DNA of 64,000 nucleotides from Gemmatimonadota bacterium (GTDB taxonomy: Bacteria > Gemmatimonadota > Gemmatimonadetes > Gemmatimonadales > GWC2-71-9). Made by a program: the position numbers and the translations under genes. Of this stretch, positions 7,882 to 16,770 are shown one piece after another (position 1 is the first letter of the stretch; the number at the start of each line of letters is the position of its first letter). Under the pieces are notes generated by a model, which saw only the letters and a list, made by a program, of their open reading frames with translations, was not told the DNA's origin and made no database searches. The stretch lies in NCBI GenBank assembly GCA_003222135.1, contig QHUM01000059.1:1-64000 (forward strand), written 5' to 3'.

Positions 7882-8786
7882 GTGGGGCGGACGCTCGGGC
7901 TGGACGCGGCGGTCGCACGCTCGACCTGCTCCCACGCGTGATAGCTCGAGCGCACGAGCGGCCCGGCTTCCACGTGGCGGTAGCCCATCGCCATCCCGAG
8001 TCGCCGCAGCTCGGCGAACTCGCCCGGCGTGTAGTAGCGCGCGATCGGCAGATGCTGGTCGGAGGGCCGCAGATACTGGCCGAGCGTAAGGATGTCGACG
8101 CCCTGCGCACGCAGGTCACGCATCGCGGTGAGCAGCTCGTCCCATTCCTCACCCAGCCCGCAGATGATGCCTGACTTCGTCAACGCGCCCGGGTCGAGCT
8201 GCTTCGCGCGACGCAGCAGCTCCAGCGCCCGCGCGTAGCGGCCGCCCGGCCGCGCCAGTCGATAGAGACGGTCGATCGTTTCGAGGTTGTGGTTCAAGAT
8301 GTCGGGCTTTGCGTCCACCACGAGGCGGAGCGCCGGCTCACTGCCCTTGAAGTCGGGGATGAGCACCTCGACCGACGTGCCTGGGGTGCGCCGGCGGATC
8401 GCTGCGATGCACGCGGCGAAGACCTCGGCACCGCCGTTCGGGAGGTCGTCCCGGTCCACGCTCGTGATGACCACGTGCTTGAGCGCCATCTGCCGCACGG
8501 CTTCGGCCAGACGCTCCGGCTCATCGGCATCGAGCGGGGCGGGGACGCCGTGCGCCACCGCGCAGTACGCACAGTTTCGTGTGCACACGTCGCCCAGGAT
8601 CATGAACGTGGCGGCTTTGTGGTCCCAGCATTCGCCCACGTTGGGGCAATGCGCCTCCTCGCATACGGTGTGCAGCTTGAGCTCCCGCATGAGGCGTTTC
8701 AATGCGAGATAGTTCGGGCCCCCCGGGGCGGGGACCTTCAGCCAGGCGGGTTTGCGGGCGGCGATCTGGGTAAGCGCAGTGGCCAT
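7878..8786 (-). CDS. lipA: Lipoyl synthase LipA (radical SAM)
   Basis: Inserts two sulfurs into octanoyl groups on lipoyl domains. The 302-residue protein has both LipA iron-sulfur sites: the auxiliary cluster motif [12 protein letters not shown] near residues 43-54 and the radical SAM motif CTRNCAYC near 69-76. A conserved RSSYHAW, carrying the cluster-ligating serine, is near the C-terminus. I chose ATG 8786 over an in-frame start at 8858 because the extension lacks similarity to LipA and overlaps a promoter-like sequence. It is the first gene of the lipA-pdhABC-lpd-lipB run. Confidence 0.97.
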   Translation of the reverse strand: MATALTQIAARKPAWLKVPAPGGPNYLALKRLMRELKLHTVCEEAHCPNVGECWDHKAATFMILGDVCTRNCAYCAVAHGVPAPLDADEPERLAEAVRQMALKHVVITSVDRDDLPNGGAEVFAACIAAIRRRTPGTSVEVLIPDFKGSEPALRLVVDAKPDILNHNLETIDRLYRLARPGGRYARALELLRRAKQLDPGALTKSGIICGLGEEWDELLTAMRDLRAQGVDILTLGQYLRPSDQHLPIARYYTPGEFAELRRLGMAMGYRHVEAGPLVRSSYHAWEQVERATAASSPSVRPT

Positions 8787-8797
8787 GAGGCTTGCGG

Positions 8798-8826
8798 AAG
8801 ATAGTGAAGGCCGGAAGGCGACAAAA
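8798..8826 (-). promoter_or_regulatory. Candidate promoter of the lipA-pdh operon
   Basis: On the minus strand TTTTGT (8826-8821) and TATCTT (8803-8798) are separated by 17 bp; the -10-like box is 11 nt before the lipA ATG. There is no Shine-Dalgarno sequence, so the message may have almost no leader. Confidence 0.4.
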
Positions 8827-8835
8827 GGTCGAATT

Positions 8836-9843
8836 TCAACTAGGCGGTTGACCGCCATCCGGGCCGCGCTCCTTCAGGCGACGCAGCTCCGCCTCCAGTT
8901 CCGCCGTCGTGGAGAGCAGGCCGTCCGCGATCTCGGCGATTTCCTCCGCCTCCCGCCACTGCCGCTCCAACGCCGCCACCTCCGCTTGCTCGTCCACCGC
9001 CATCTCCAGGGCGAGCCGTCGCTCGGGCGCAATGCTGCGGAGCGTGAGCTCGCGCCGGGCGACGTCGCGGATAAGTCGCTCGGGCCCACCGGCGCCCTCG
9101 ACCAACCGCGCTGCGTCCTCGGCCCGCTCTCGCCGGCGGCGGGTCAGCGCTAAGTAGGTCAGCCCCTGGCGCAGCGCGGCCTGCGCCTCCGGGCCGATGA
9201 GCATCGCGCCTTCCGCGTGGCAGCTCGGACAACTCAGGACCAGGCCCAGATCGGCCTTGGTGTCGGGCACGACGCGCGCGTGGGCCATGTGTCTGGCCTG
9301 GAGCCGCATCACCGTGCCGCAGCGCTCGCAGATCGGCGGCTCGACCAGACCGACGGCGCGCCGACCCACGATGCCCCGGTACATCCATTGTGCCATGCGC
9401 GGCATGTTCCACACGAACACGCCGACGGATCCGCCCGCTGCGACATTCACCGCGACCGCGAGTCCCACCGTAGCCACGGTGAGGGGAACCACGAACTTGA
9501 GCTGCTCGCGCCGGCGCGCCTTGAGTCGCTCCCCGTAGCGCCACGTGGCGAACTCGAGGCGGGGCGGCTTGCCGACCCGGACCAGGTCGTATCCCTGCCA
9601 CCGGATCAGGGCCACCTGCTCGGTCGCCGCGGCGACGCGTCCCTCGCGGGCCGCTCGGGCGAGCGCTTCGATCTGCTCGAGGCGCTCCTCCAGCGGCGCC
9701 AGGTTCCAGCGGGAGCACTTAGGACAGATGACCCAGAGGCGGCTCCTCCATTCGTCGAACGCCAGACGCCGCCCGACGCCCAATCCGGATGGCCCGCCGT
9801 CGCCGTCGAGCTTGCCGTTGCAGAAGGCGCAGGTGCGATACAT
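8836..9843 (-). CDS. Zinc-ribbon membrane protein, unknown function
   Basis: A 335-residue protein not assigned to a known family. It has four CxxC pairs: CAFC (residues 5-8), CPKC (about 40), CERC (about 187) and CPSC (about 223), suggesting two zinc ribbons made from paired knuckles. One hydrophobic stretch ([22 protein letters not shown], about 117-140) sits between them, and a glutamate/arginine-rich coiled-coil C-terminus follows (about 265-330). A membrane-anchored zinc protein with cytoplasmic heads is the simplest reading. It lies between lipA and thiO with separate spacing, so no operon partner is implied. Confidence 0.75.
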   Translation of the reverse strand: MYRTCAFCNGKLDGDGGPSGLGVGRRLAFDEWRSRLWVICPKCSRWNLAPLEERLEQIEALARAAREGRVAAATEQVALIRWQGYDLVRVGKPPRLEFATWRYGERLKARRREQLKFVVPLTVATVGLAVAVNVAAGGSVGVFVWNMPRMAQWMYRGIVGRRAVGLVEPPICERCGTVMRLQARHMAHARVVPDTKADLGLVLSCPSCHAEGAMLIGPEAQAALRQGLTYLALTRRRRERAEDAARLVEGAGGPERLIRDVARRELTLRSIAPERRLALEMAVDEQAEVAALERQWREAEEIAEIADGLLSTTAELEAELRRLKERGPDGGQPPS

Positions 9844-9860
9844 CAGCCGCCAGTCACAGG

Positions 9861-9895
9861 CCGCAAGCCGTAAGAGTCAACTTGCGGCTTGCGGC
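9861..9895. repeat. Inverted repeat with CTTGCGG heptamers at the thiO 3' end
   Basis: CCGCAAGCCG (9861-9870) and CGGCTTGCGG (9886-9895) are perfect 10-bp inverted arms. The right side is made of CTTGCGG heptamers that encode the last ThiO residues (RLKPQAAS). It could form a hairpin in the thiO transcript, but there is no U-tract. Confidence 0.6.
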
Positions 9896-10992
9896 TTGAG
9901 CCTGTTAACGCTCAACGCGCTGATATCCACGTCCGTTTCGCCCTTCGTGACGAGGTCCGCGATGATCTCGCCGGTCAGGGCGGCGAGCAGGATGCCGTTG
10001 CGACCATGCCCCGCGGCGTACCACAGTCGCTCCACATCCGGGTCGGGGCCGACGATGGGACGGCCGTCGCCGGTCACGGGCCGGAGCCCCGCCCACATGC
10101 GCTGCACGGCGTGGTTGAGCAACGCCGGCAGGAGGCGGACGGCTCCCCGGAAGATTTGGGCGAGGCCCTCGTTGGTGACGCGGCAGTCGAAGCCGGCGTG
10201 CTCCATCGTGGTGCCGAGCAAGGCGTCACCACCGCGGGCGAGCACGTAGCCTTGGTCGTGATAGAGGATCGCCGCCGGAGTACCGGCGGGCCAGGCGGTG
10301 GCGGCCATCTGCCCCCGCACGGGCTCGACGGTCAGCGGCCGCGGCACGCCAGCGATCTGCGGCGTCCACACACCGGCGGCCAGCACCACGTGCTCCGCGG
10401 CCGTCCTGCCAGCCCCTGTCACGACGCCGCGCGCCCGAGCGTTCCCGGTCTCGACCATCGTGACGTGTTCCGGGTGCAGCGCCGCGCCGAGCCGGCGGGC
10501 GTCGGCGAGGCAGGCCCGGGTGAGCGCCTGCGGATCGACCGCCCCGTCTTCCGGTGCGAACAGGGCGCCGCGGCAGTCCGGGGCCGCGCCCGGCCAGCGC
10601 TCGCGCACGTCGTCTGCCTCGAGCCAGTCGCAGCGCAGTCCCGCTTGGCGCTGGCGGGCCACGTCCTCCTTGAGCCGGTCGGCCGCGGCGTCGTCGAACG
10701 CCACCGCCGCGATGCCGGCACGCCAGAAGCCGATGTCGATGCCTGTGGTCTCGCGCAACACGGGCGCGAGGGGCTCGTACAGATCGCGCGCCCGCACCGA
10801 GAGTCCCACGAGCGCGTCGTCGGTCGGCTCGATCTGCGCGGCCAGCATCCCCGCCGACGCGGGCGAGGCGGCGGCCGGGTCGGGTCCGGGCTCGAAAATG
10901 GCGACGTGCAGGCCGCGGGCCGCGCAGGCCCTAGCACACGCCGCGCCTACGGCTCCGCCGCCGACGACGGCGACGTCGACGACGACGTTCAC
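9877..10992 (-). CDS. thiO: Glycine oxidase ThiO / FAD-dependent amino acid oxidase
   Basis: A 371-residue DAO-family flavoenzyme. The N-terminal dinucleotide fold VDVAVVGGGAVGAACARACAARGLHVAIFEP binds FAD, and the C-terminal YAAGHGRNGILLAALTGEIIADLV is the typical ThiO/GlyOx FAD-closing motif. In thiamine synthesis ThiO supplies iminoglycine, but no thi genes are nearby, so a D-amino-acid or sarcosine oxidase role remains possible. Start is GTG 10992. The last eight codons are built from CTTGCGG-type heptamers. Confidence 0.85.
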   Translation of the reverse strand: MNVVVDVAVVGGGAVGAACARACAARGLHVAIFEPGPDPAAASPASAGMLAAQIEPTDDALVGLSVRARDLYEPLAPVLRETTGIDIGFWRAGIAAVAFDDAAADRLKEDVARQRQAGLRCDWLEADDVRERWPGAAPDCRGALFAPEDGAVDPQALTRACLADARRLGAALHPEHVTMVETGNARARGVVTGAGRTAAEHVVLAAGVWTPQIAGVPRPLTVEPVRGQMAATAWPAGTPAAILYHDQGYVLARGGDALLGTTMEHAGFDCRVTNEGLAQIFRGAVRLLPALLNHAVQRMWAGLRPVTGDGRPIVGPDPDVERLWYAAGHGRNGILLAALTGEIIADLVTKGETDVDISALSVNRLKPQAAS

Positions 10993-11070
10993 GCGCTGGC
11001 GTCTCCCTGAAACCCGCTGCTACATTCCGACGTACGGCCCGAGCGTCGGGTCTCACGGAGGAAACCGGCC

Positions 11071-11289
11071 ATGTTCAGGAGCATCATCGGGTTCGCCATC
11101 TTCGCCGCGCTGGCGTTCGTGGCACTCAACATCTTCTTCGGGCTGCTCGGCGGCCTGTTCGGGCTCGCCTTGTGGATCCTGAAGCTCGCCGCGATCGGCT
11201 TCATTCTCTACTTCGTGCTCCGGCTCGTCAGCCCGAGCACGGCGGACAAGATCCGCGAGATGATCAAGGGTCGTCCGACGGACGCTTGA
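11071..11289 (+). CDS. Small membrane protein
   Basis: A 72-residue protein with a hydrophobic core from residue 5 to about 52 that forms one long or two adjacent transmembrane helices rich in G, L, F and A, followed by a short basic tail (DKIREMIKGRPTDA). A GGAGG Shine-Dalgarno sequence lies about 9 nt before the ATG, which supports real expression. Its last 26 bp overlap the converging deoxyhypusine-synthase-like gene. Function unknown. Confidence 0.7.
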   Translation: MFRSIIGFAIFAALAFVALNIFFGLLGGLFGLALWILKLAAIGFILYFVLRLVSPSTADKIREMIKGRPTDA

Positions 11290-12232
11290 GCTGCTCGAGC
11301 ACCGCCCAGCATAACAGCGGAATCAGGATCTCGTGGTGGCCGGTGAGTTGCACCCCGCGGCCGCCGGCAAGCGTGGGTCGCTCGACCACGTTCACCCGCG
11401 GCCGGTAGTGACGCTGCATATCGCAGTCACACGCCGTAAACCCCTTCGGCTTCCCCCCGTTCAGATTGCGCGCGACCGTCAGGGCCTTGAGAAAGACTTC
11501 CGGCATCACGACCGCGCTGCCTAGGTTGAGCACCACGCCGCCGTCGTCGAGCGCCGGCAGGGAGGCCGCGAGGCGCTTCAAGTCTCGGTGACTCGTGGCC
11601 CCCAGCGCGGCGCCGTCGGCGCTGGGATGCTGGTGCGTGATGTCCGCCCCGATCGTGACGTGCACGGTCACGGGGATCCCCGCGGCGGCGGCGGCGAGCA
11701 GCACGGAGACTTGGGGGGCGGCGAGCGTCGCACGGTCCCGCAGGTATTCCGCCAGCGCCTCGCCCATGCCGCGCCCTGCCCGCGCTCCCGCGGCCACGGC
11801 GGCGTTCATCTCGCGTCCCGTCTCCTCGGCCATCCCGAACGAGCCGTCGGCGAGTCCGCTGGCGACGTCCTCGCTCGTGCCGCCGAAGGCGGCGAGTTCG
11901 AAGTCGTGAATCGCGGCGCTCCCGTTCATCGCGAGGTGCGTGATCACGCCGCGCCCCAGCAGCTCCCGCAAGAGCGGCCCCAGGCCGACCTTGATGACGT
12001 GCCCCCCGAGGAGCACGACGACCGCCCGGTGCCCCGCGGCCCGGGCGATCTGGTCGGCGACGTAGCGCAGGTCTTTCGCGGCGAGGATGTCGGGGAGCGA
12101 GCGCCAGAAGGCGGCGAAGCTCTGGTCGCGCCCCGGCGGATGCCCCAGCAGGGACGGGTCGACTTTGTTGGGACGCTGTGCGATGGACACGGTTTTGAGA
12201 CGGGAGAAGTCCGCCTCACGGTACTCGGTCAT
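11264..12232 (-). CDS. Conserved protein, deoxyhypusine-synthase-like (tentative)
   Basis: A 322-residue protein with Rossmann-like character. Notable conserved-looking blocks are VVVLLGGHVIKVGLGPLLRELL (about 70-92), THLAMNGSAAIHDFELAAFGGTSEDV (about 96-121) and FGMAEETGREMN, then VHVTIGADITHQHP and VVLNLGSAVVMPEVF. The GGHVIK and IHDFE/TSEDV features recall deoxyhypusine-synthase-type folds, but bacteria of this kind are not expected to have eIF5A, so a related NAD-binding enzyme is more likely. The ATG overlaps the stop of the GT2-DUF3108 gene (ATGA), making it the last gene of the kinase/glycosyltransferase operon. Confidence 0.6.
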   Translation of the reverse strand: MTEYREADFSRLKTVSIAQRPNKVDPSLLGHPPGRDQSFAAFWRSLPDILAAKDLRYVADQIARAAGHRAVVVLLGGHVIKVGLGPLLRELLGRGVITHLAMNGSAAIHDFELAAFGGTSEDVASGLADGSFGMAEETGREMNAAVAAGARAGRGMGEALAEYLRDRATLAAPQVSVLLAAAAAGIPVTVHVTIGADITHQHPSADGAALGATSHRDLKRLAASLPALDDGGVVLNLGSAVVMPEVFLKALTVARNLNGGKPKGFTACDCDMQRHYRPRVNVVERPTLAGGRGVQLTGHHEILIPLLCWAVLEQLKRPSDDP

Positions 12233-13758
12233 GGGCGCCCCGCGGGAGGGTCGGAGTACTCCTTGAGCTTCATCGTGACCTGGCCGAACGAAAAGTTCGA
12301 TTGCAGGGCGAGCATGACGCGACGGTCGTCGTCCGAGAGCCACAGGCGCGCGTCGGCCCGCTCCGCGAAGATGCCGCCGCCGTTCGGGATCCGCGGTCGG
12401 ATGACGATCGCGTTCCACTTCCGGCCGGCCACGCCCACGCGCTCCCGCCCCAGCACCTCGACGATCACCGGGTTGCGCTCGGGCCGGAAGTAGCGACGGT
12501 ACTCGTACCGTTTGCCGATCTCGAGCGGGACGGTACGAATCCAGTAGAGGAACGCCGCGTCGTCGAGTGGGTCCGGGACCGTGGCGAGCGTGGTGTCGCG
12601 GCCGGCCTCCCGGTAAAATCCCGAGTCCGGGTAGATGTCGAACTTGCGCTCCCACGACTTGCCCTTCTCCTCCGTCTGGTTCCAGAAGCGGCGCGACCGA
12701 AAGTCGCACCTCCCGACCCAGGATTCGAGCGTCTGCTCGATATGGTACCACAGCGCGCCGCCGCTGATGCGAAACACCAGGTGCACGGCCGAGGCACCTC
12801 GCACGGTGTCGATTCCCGCGACCTCCATCGTGGCGGTGCCGACGTTGAAGATGCCGAATTTCGCCTGATAGACCAGGCGCTCGCCGACGGGGAACGGCAC
12901 CGCGGTGGCGATGGCGCCGAGCGGGAGCAGGGTGTCGCGCGGGCCCGAGTCCGAGCGGGTGCTGTCCGATTGGGGGCTGAGCGCGCTTGCGAAAACCGCG
13001 AGGGCGACGAGCGCGGTCCCGGCGGCGCGGATGACGGCGCGCGCCCGCCACGCGGCCAGCACCTGTCGCCACGGCTGCACGCGGGAGGGGCGTTGCACCA
13101 AATCGTAACGCGCCGTCGCCGGGATGGCGTCCACCCGGCGGGCGTGGGAGGCGAGCCGGGCGAGCAGCTCCGCGCTCGCACACCAGCCATCGGTCGCGAG
13201 CAGCGGGGCCGCGTCGCGTCCCCCCCCGCCTCCTGCCCCCCCTCCCAGTGCTTGGCGCAGCACGCTGAGTCGCAGGGCGCAGAAGCCCGACACCGTGTCT
13301 TTGACCCCCGGTACCGGCAGCAGCCGCGGGGTCCAGCGGCGCGCGAGCCACAGGGCCCGTGGCACGTGGCCGCGCTCCTCGCGCTGCTCCGCCACGACCA
13401 AGTCCGCTCCCGACTCGATCCGCTTCACCATTTCTTCCATGCTCTCCGGCGAGTGCACGAAGTCAGCGTGCAGCGTGATGGCGCAGTCGCGCTTGGCGCG
13501 GTCGCTGCGCTGCAGCGCCAGGCGCAGCAGCTCCTCCAGGCTCCGGGCGTAGCCGCGCCGCTCCCGGTGCGTGACGATGGTGAGGGGCAACACCTTGGCG
13601 TACGAGGCCAGGACGGCGTCGGTCCCGTCGCTCGAGGTGTCGTCCGCGACGAGCAGCTGGTACTCACGCGGGAAGGCGGTGAAGACCTGCCGCACCTTCC
13701 ACAAAACCAGTCCGACCGTGCGGGCTTCGTTGTGCGCGGGAACGCAGACGTAGATCAT
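12229..13758 (-). CDS. GT2 glycosyltransferase fused to DUF3108 domain
   Basis: One uninterrupted frame of 509 aa. Residues 1-235 are a family 2 glycosyltransferase: IYVCVPAHNEARTVG, the LLVADDTSSDGT nucleotide-sugar motif, and ITLHADFVHSPE in place of the usual DxD. Then comes a hydrophobic segment (AVIRAAGTALVALAVFASALS, about 244-265) that looks like a signal anchor. Residues 270-509 resemble DUF3108, a periplasmic lipocalin-like domain (FPVGERLVYQAKFGIFNVGTATMEV). No stop or frameshift separates the halves, and no internal start with a ribosome site is obvious. The layout would put the transferase in the cytoplasm and DUF3108 in the periplasm. ATG 13758 was chosen over an unsupported upstream extension to 13917. 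Confidence 0.8.
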   Translation of the reverse strand: MIYVCVPAHNEARTVGLVLWKVRQVFTAFPREYQLLVADDTSSDGTDAVLASYAKVLPLTIVTHRERRGYARSLEELLRLALQRSDRAKRDCAITLHADFVHSPESMEEMVKRIESGADLVVAEQREERGHVPRALWLARRWTPRLLPVPGVKDTVSGFCALRLSVLRQALGGGAGGGGGRDAAPLLATDGWCASAELLARLASHARRVDAIPATARYDLVQRPSRVQPWRQVLAAWRARAVIRAAGTALVALAVFASALSPQSDSTRSDSGPRDTLLPLGAIATAVPFPVGERLVYQAKFGIFNVGTATMEVAGIDTVRGASAVHLVFRISGGALWYHIEQTLESWVGRCDFRSRRFWNQTEEKGKSWERKFDIYPDSGFYREAGRDTTLATVPDPLDDAAFLYWIRTVPLEIGKRYEYRRYFRPERNPVIVEVLGRERVGVAGRKWNAIVIRPRIPNGGGIFAERADARLWLSDDDRRVMLALQSNFSFGQVTMKLKEYSDPPAGRP

Positions 13759-13769
13759 GGCCCTGCAAT

Positions 13770-14816
13770 CTAGACGAGCGACCGATACACGGCCAAGACG
13801 CCGCGGGCCATGGCAGAGGCCGTGAACTGCCGGGGAAGGGGGACAGACGCAGGGTGATCGAGCGCCCGGAGCACCTGCCGCGCCAGCGCGTCCGCGTTGC
13901 CGACCGGGACCAGCCATTCCTCCGGCACCATCTCAGGGAGGCCGCCGGCGCGCGTCGCGATGACGGGCTTGCCGAGGGCGAGCGCGTGCAGCACGACGCT
14001 GCCCAGCCCCTCCTCTCTGGAGGACATGACCAGGACGTCGCTCTCTCCGATCAACGCATCCGCTTGCTCGATCTGGCCGACCAGGTGGACGCGATCGGCG
14101 AGGTCGAGCGCACCGATCTGCGCCTCGAGCTTGCGTCTTTCCTCCCCCGTTCCGGCGATCACCCAGTGCAGGTCCGGCCGGAGCGTCCGCGCTGTGTGTG
14201 CCGCGCGGACGAGGGTCGCCTGATCCTTCGCCGGCTCGAGCGCCGCCACGTTCACCGCGAGCGGGGTGTGTCGGGGCAGGCCGAGGCGCGTGCGGACGCC
14301 GAACGGAAGGGCAGCCGCGGCGCGTACCTCGTCTGGATCGATGCCGGATGGGACGACGCCGATCTCGGCGGGCGACACGCCGGCGGCCACGAGCGCGGTC
14401 TCGACAGCCGCGGAGATCGCCACGATGTAGTCGGCACGAAACAGGGAGCTCCGGCGCCGCACCGGGAACACGACCCGCCGGGTCGCCACGATCCGAGGCT
14501 GGTCGTCGAGCCAGCGCCGCGCGGCCAGGGCGATCCCGAGCGCGTGGCCGTCGTGCGCGTGGATCACGTCTGCCCGAAACTCGCGCGCCAGCAGAAGGAG
14601 CCGCCACCACGCCCGGGGATCGAGCCCGATGGTCCAGGGGACCTCGTACACCGGAATCCCGGCCGCCTGCACGCGCCGCGCCAGCTCGCTGCCACGCCGC
14701 GTCACGAGGTGCTGCTGCATCTCGGGCTCCCGCGCCAGCTCGCGCGCCAGCAGCCGAACCTGATTCTGTCCCCCCCGGTACTCGCGTCCCGAGTCGACGT
14801 GGAGGACGCGCAGCAT
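13770..14816 (-). CDS. GT4 family glycosyltransferase
   Basis: A 348-residue GT-B fold transferase. The N-terminal domain starts MLRVLHVDSGREYRGGQNQVRLLARELA, with the glycine-rich loop typical of GT4. The C-terminal domain has LHWVIAGTGEERRKLE, a DVLVMSSREEGLGSVVLHALALGKPVIATRAGGLPE block with the EX7E-type nucleotide-sugar site, and LVPVGNADALA. It probably adds a sugar to a lipid- or polysaccharide-linked acceptor at the inner membrane face. It is 1 bp after the histidine kinase gene and 11 bp before the GT2 fusion gene, so all are likely cotranscribed. Confidence 0.9.
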   Translation of the reverse strand: MLRVLHVDSGREYRGGQNQVRLLARELAREPEMQQHLVTRRGSELARRVQAAGIPVYEVPWTIGLDPRAWWRLLLLAREFRADVIHAHDGHALGIALAARRWLDDQPRIVATRRVVFPVRRRSSLFRADYIVAISAAVETALVAAGVSPAEIGVVPSGIDPDEVRAAAALPFGVRTRLGLPRHTPLAVNVAALEPAKDQATLVRAAHTARTLRPDLHWVIAGTGEERRKLEAQIGALDLADRVHLVGQIEQADALIGESDVLVMSSREEGLGSVVLHALALGKPVIATRAGGLPEMVPEEWLVPVGNADALARQVLRALDHPASVPLPRQFTASAMARGVLAVYRSLV

Positions 14817-14817
14817 C

Positions 14818-16770
14818 TCAGGCGGGTTGGTTGGCGGCGTGACCGAGCGCGGCGCGCAGCTCGGAGAGCGTAAACGGTTTGTGGAGGTAGGGTCGGCCGA
14901 GCGTTTCCAGGAACTGCAGCGTGTCGCCCCGCACCGTATCGCCGGTCGCGAAGATGATCCGTTCGGCCGCGCGCGGGTCCTGACGGGCGAGCTTCAGGTA
15001 CATGTCGCGCCCCGAGAGGTGCGGCATGCGGAGATCGCAGATGATGACGTCGAAATCACCGGCGATGGCGCGCTCCAACGCGTATGCTCCGTCGCTCGCC
15101 ACCTCGACGGAATGCCCCCAGCTCTCGAGCGTGGCGCGCATGTAATACAGGATGTGCGGCTCGTCGTCCACGACCAGGATACGCAGCCGCTTGCCCTCGG
15201 CGACCGGGGCTGGGGCGGCCTCGACGAGCGGGGTCTGCGCGCCGCCGGGGAGCTCGACCGTGAAGGTGGCGCCCCCGCCCGGTTTGGTGTCGAGGGTGAT
15301 GCGCCCACCGTGCTCTTTCACGATTCCCTGGCAGATGGAGAGTCCCAGGCCGGTCCCCTCCCCCTCGCCTTTGGTGGTGAAGAACGGCTCGAAGACGCGC
15401 GCGGCGATCGCCTCCGGCATCCCCGGCCCCGAGTCCGTGATGCTCACGGCGACGCCGTCGCGCTGCTGCTTCGCGGCGATCCAGATCCGGCCGCTCGGGG
15501 CGTCGCTGGCGATGGCCTGGTTCGCGTTGTTGATGAGATTCACGAACACCTGCTTGATCTGATTGCCGTTCACCTCGACGTCGGGCAGTCCTGGCTCCAC
15601 CTCCAGCGTGGCCTCGACCTTGTTCGCCATCAGCTGGTTGCGCAGCAGCTGTAGCGTAGACTCGAGGACCGGACCGATTGGCTGCCGCTTGCGCTCGCCC
15701 TCCTGGCTGCGGGCGAACGACAGCAGGTTCTTGACGATCGTCGCCGCCCGCTCGGCCTCCTGACGGATCACCTGCAGCGGCTCGGCGAACTGCGGCGGGA
15801 TGTCCCGCAGCTCGACGAGGAAGTCCGAGAACCCCACGACGGAGGCGAGGGGGTTGTTCAGGTCGTGGGCGACGCCCGCGATCAGTTGACCAATCGCCGA
15901 CATCTTCTCAGACTGTATCAGCTGCTCCTGCAGCCGCCGTCGCTCCGTCTGGTCTTCGAACACGAGTACGGCGGAGCCCGGTTCGGCCATGGGAATTGCC
16001 GTGAAGGACAGCGTGCGCTCGCCGGCGCGGATCTCGACCAGGGTCGCGGTCGGCTCGGCGAGGGCCCGGGCGACGGGGTCCGACCAGGCAGGCGGCAGCA
16101 GACCGAGCCAGGGGCGGCCCGGGATGGCCGTCACGGGCACCTGGATGAGCTCGGCGAAGACGCGGTTGGCGCGCCGGACCATCCCGCGGGCATCGATAAT
16201 GCAGATGGCTTGGGTGATGGCGTCGACCGTCTTCTCCCACTCACGCTTCGCGGAAGAGAGGAGCTCGACCAGCCGGGCGTTCTCCAGGGCGATGGCGGCC
16301 TGAGCGAGCACCGCGGTGACCAGCGTCAGCTCCGGCTTGCCGAAGACGCCGGCGCGCTCGCTCGCGAGCGAGACCGCGCCCACGGCACGGCCGGCCGCGA
16401 CGAGCGGGGCGCCGAGCCAGGACCTGGGCGGCTCCTCGGTGAGGTCGGCGCCGCGCCGGCGGGCCTCCTCCTTCACGTTGCGTGCGAAGGCGAGCGGACC
16501 GCGCCGCAGCGCCAGTTGCAGCAGGGGGTCGTCCGTGCGCGCGGGCACGGCATTGGTGTCGTGGGTCACGGCGAGTTGGTTCGTTTCGCCGTCTAGTAGA
16601 ACGACGGTGAGCCGGTCGGGCTTGAGCAGGTCTTGCAACGTCCGGGTGACGAGCTCGATGACCGTGGCCGGCCGGAACGCGCCGGCCAGCTCCTGGGAGA
16701 GGGTCGTGAGCCGCGCCAACAACTCGACCGCCGGGCGCGGGGCAGCAGCGTTAGAGGGAGGTTTGGGCAT
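14818..16770 (-). CDS. Hybrid sensor histidine kinase/response regulator (GAF-PAS-HK-REC)
   Basis: A 650-residue cytoplasmic sensor kinase with no transmembrane helix. A GAF domain covers about residues 20-170, a PAS domain about 180-285, HisKA about 285-355 with phospho-acceptor H302 (GVAHDLNNPL), and HATPase about 365-508 with N box NLINNANQA, G1 DSGPGMP and G2 GEGTGLGLSI. A C-terminal receiver domain runs from about 528 to 648 with phospho-acceptor D579 (IICDLRMP). No DNA-binding output follows, so signal probably passes to another partner. It heads the operon with two glycosyltransferases, hinting at control of surface polysaccharide. Its ATG overlaps the divergent gene's ATG (CATG). Confidence 0.93.
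   Translation of the reverse strand: MPKPPSNAAAPRPAVELLARLTTLSQELAGAFRPATVIELVTRTLQDLLKPDRLTVVLLDGETNQLAVTHDTNAVPARTDDPLLQLALRRGPLAFARNVKEEARRRGADLTEEPPRSWLGAPLVAAGRAVGAVSLASERAGVFGKPELTLVTAVLAQAAIALENARLVELLSSAKREWEKTVDAITQAICIIDARGMVRRANRVFAELIQVPVTAIPGRPWLGLLPPAWSDPVARALAEPTATLVEIRAGERTLSFTAIPMAEPGSAVLVFEDQTERRRLQEQLIQSEKMSAIGQLIAGVAHDLNNPLASVVGFSDFLVELRDIPPQFAEPLQVIRQEAERAATIVKNLLSFARSQEGERKRQPIGPVLESTLQLLRNQLMANKVEATLEVEPGLPDVEVNGNQIKQVFVNLINNANQAIASDAPSGRIWIAAKQQRDGVAVSITDSGPGMPEAIAARVFEPFFTTKGEGEGTGLGLSICQGIVKEHGGRITLDTKPGGGATFTVELPGGAQTPLVEAAPAPVAEGKRLRILVVDDEPHILYYMRATLESWGHSVEVASDGAYALERAIAGDFDVIICDLRMPHLSGRDMYLKLARQDPRAAERIIFATGDTVRGDTLQFLETLGRPYLHKPFTLSELRAALGHAANQPA

Noticed and set aside
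13030..13110. Separate start for the DUF3108 half of the GT2 fusion
   Set aside because: Only GTG codons without any ribosome site are present in frame, so I kept one gene.
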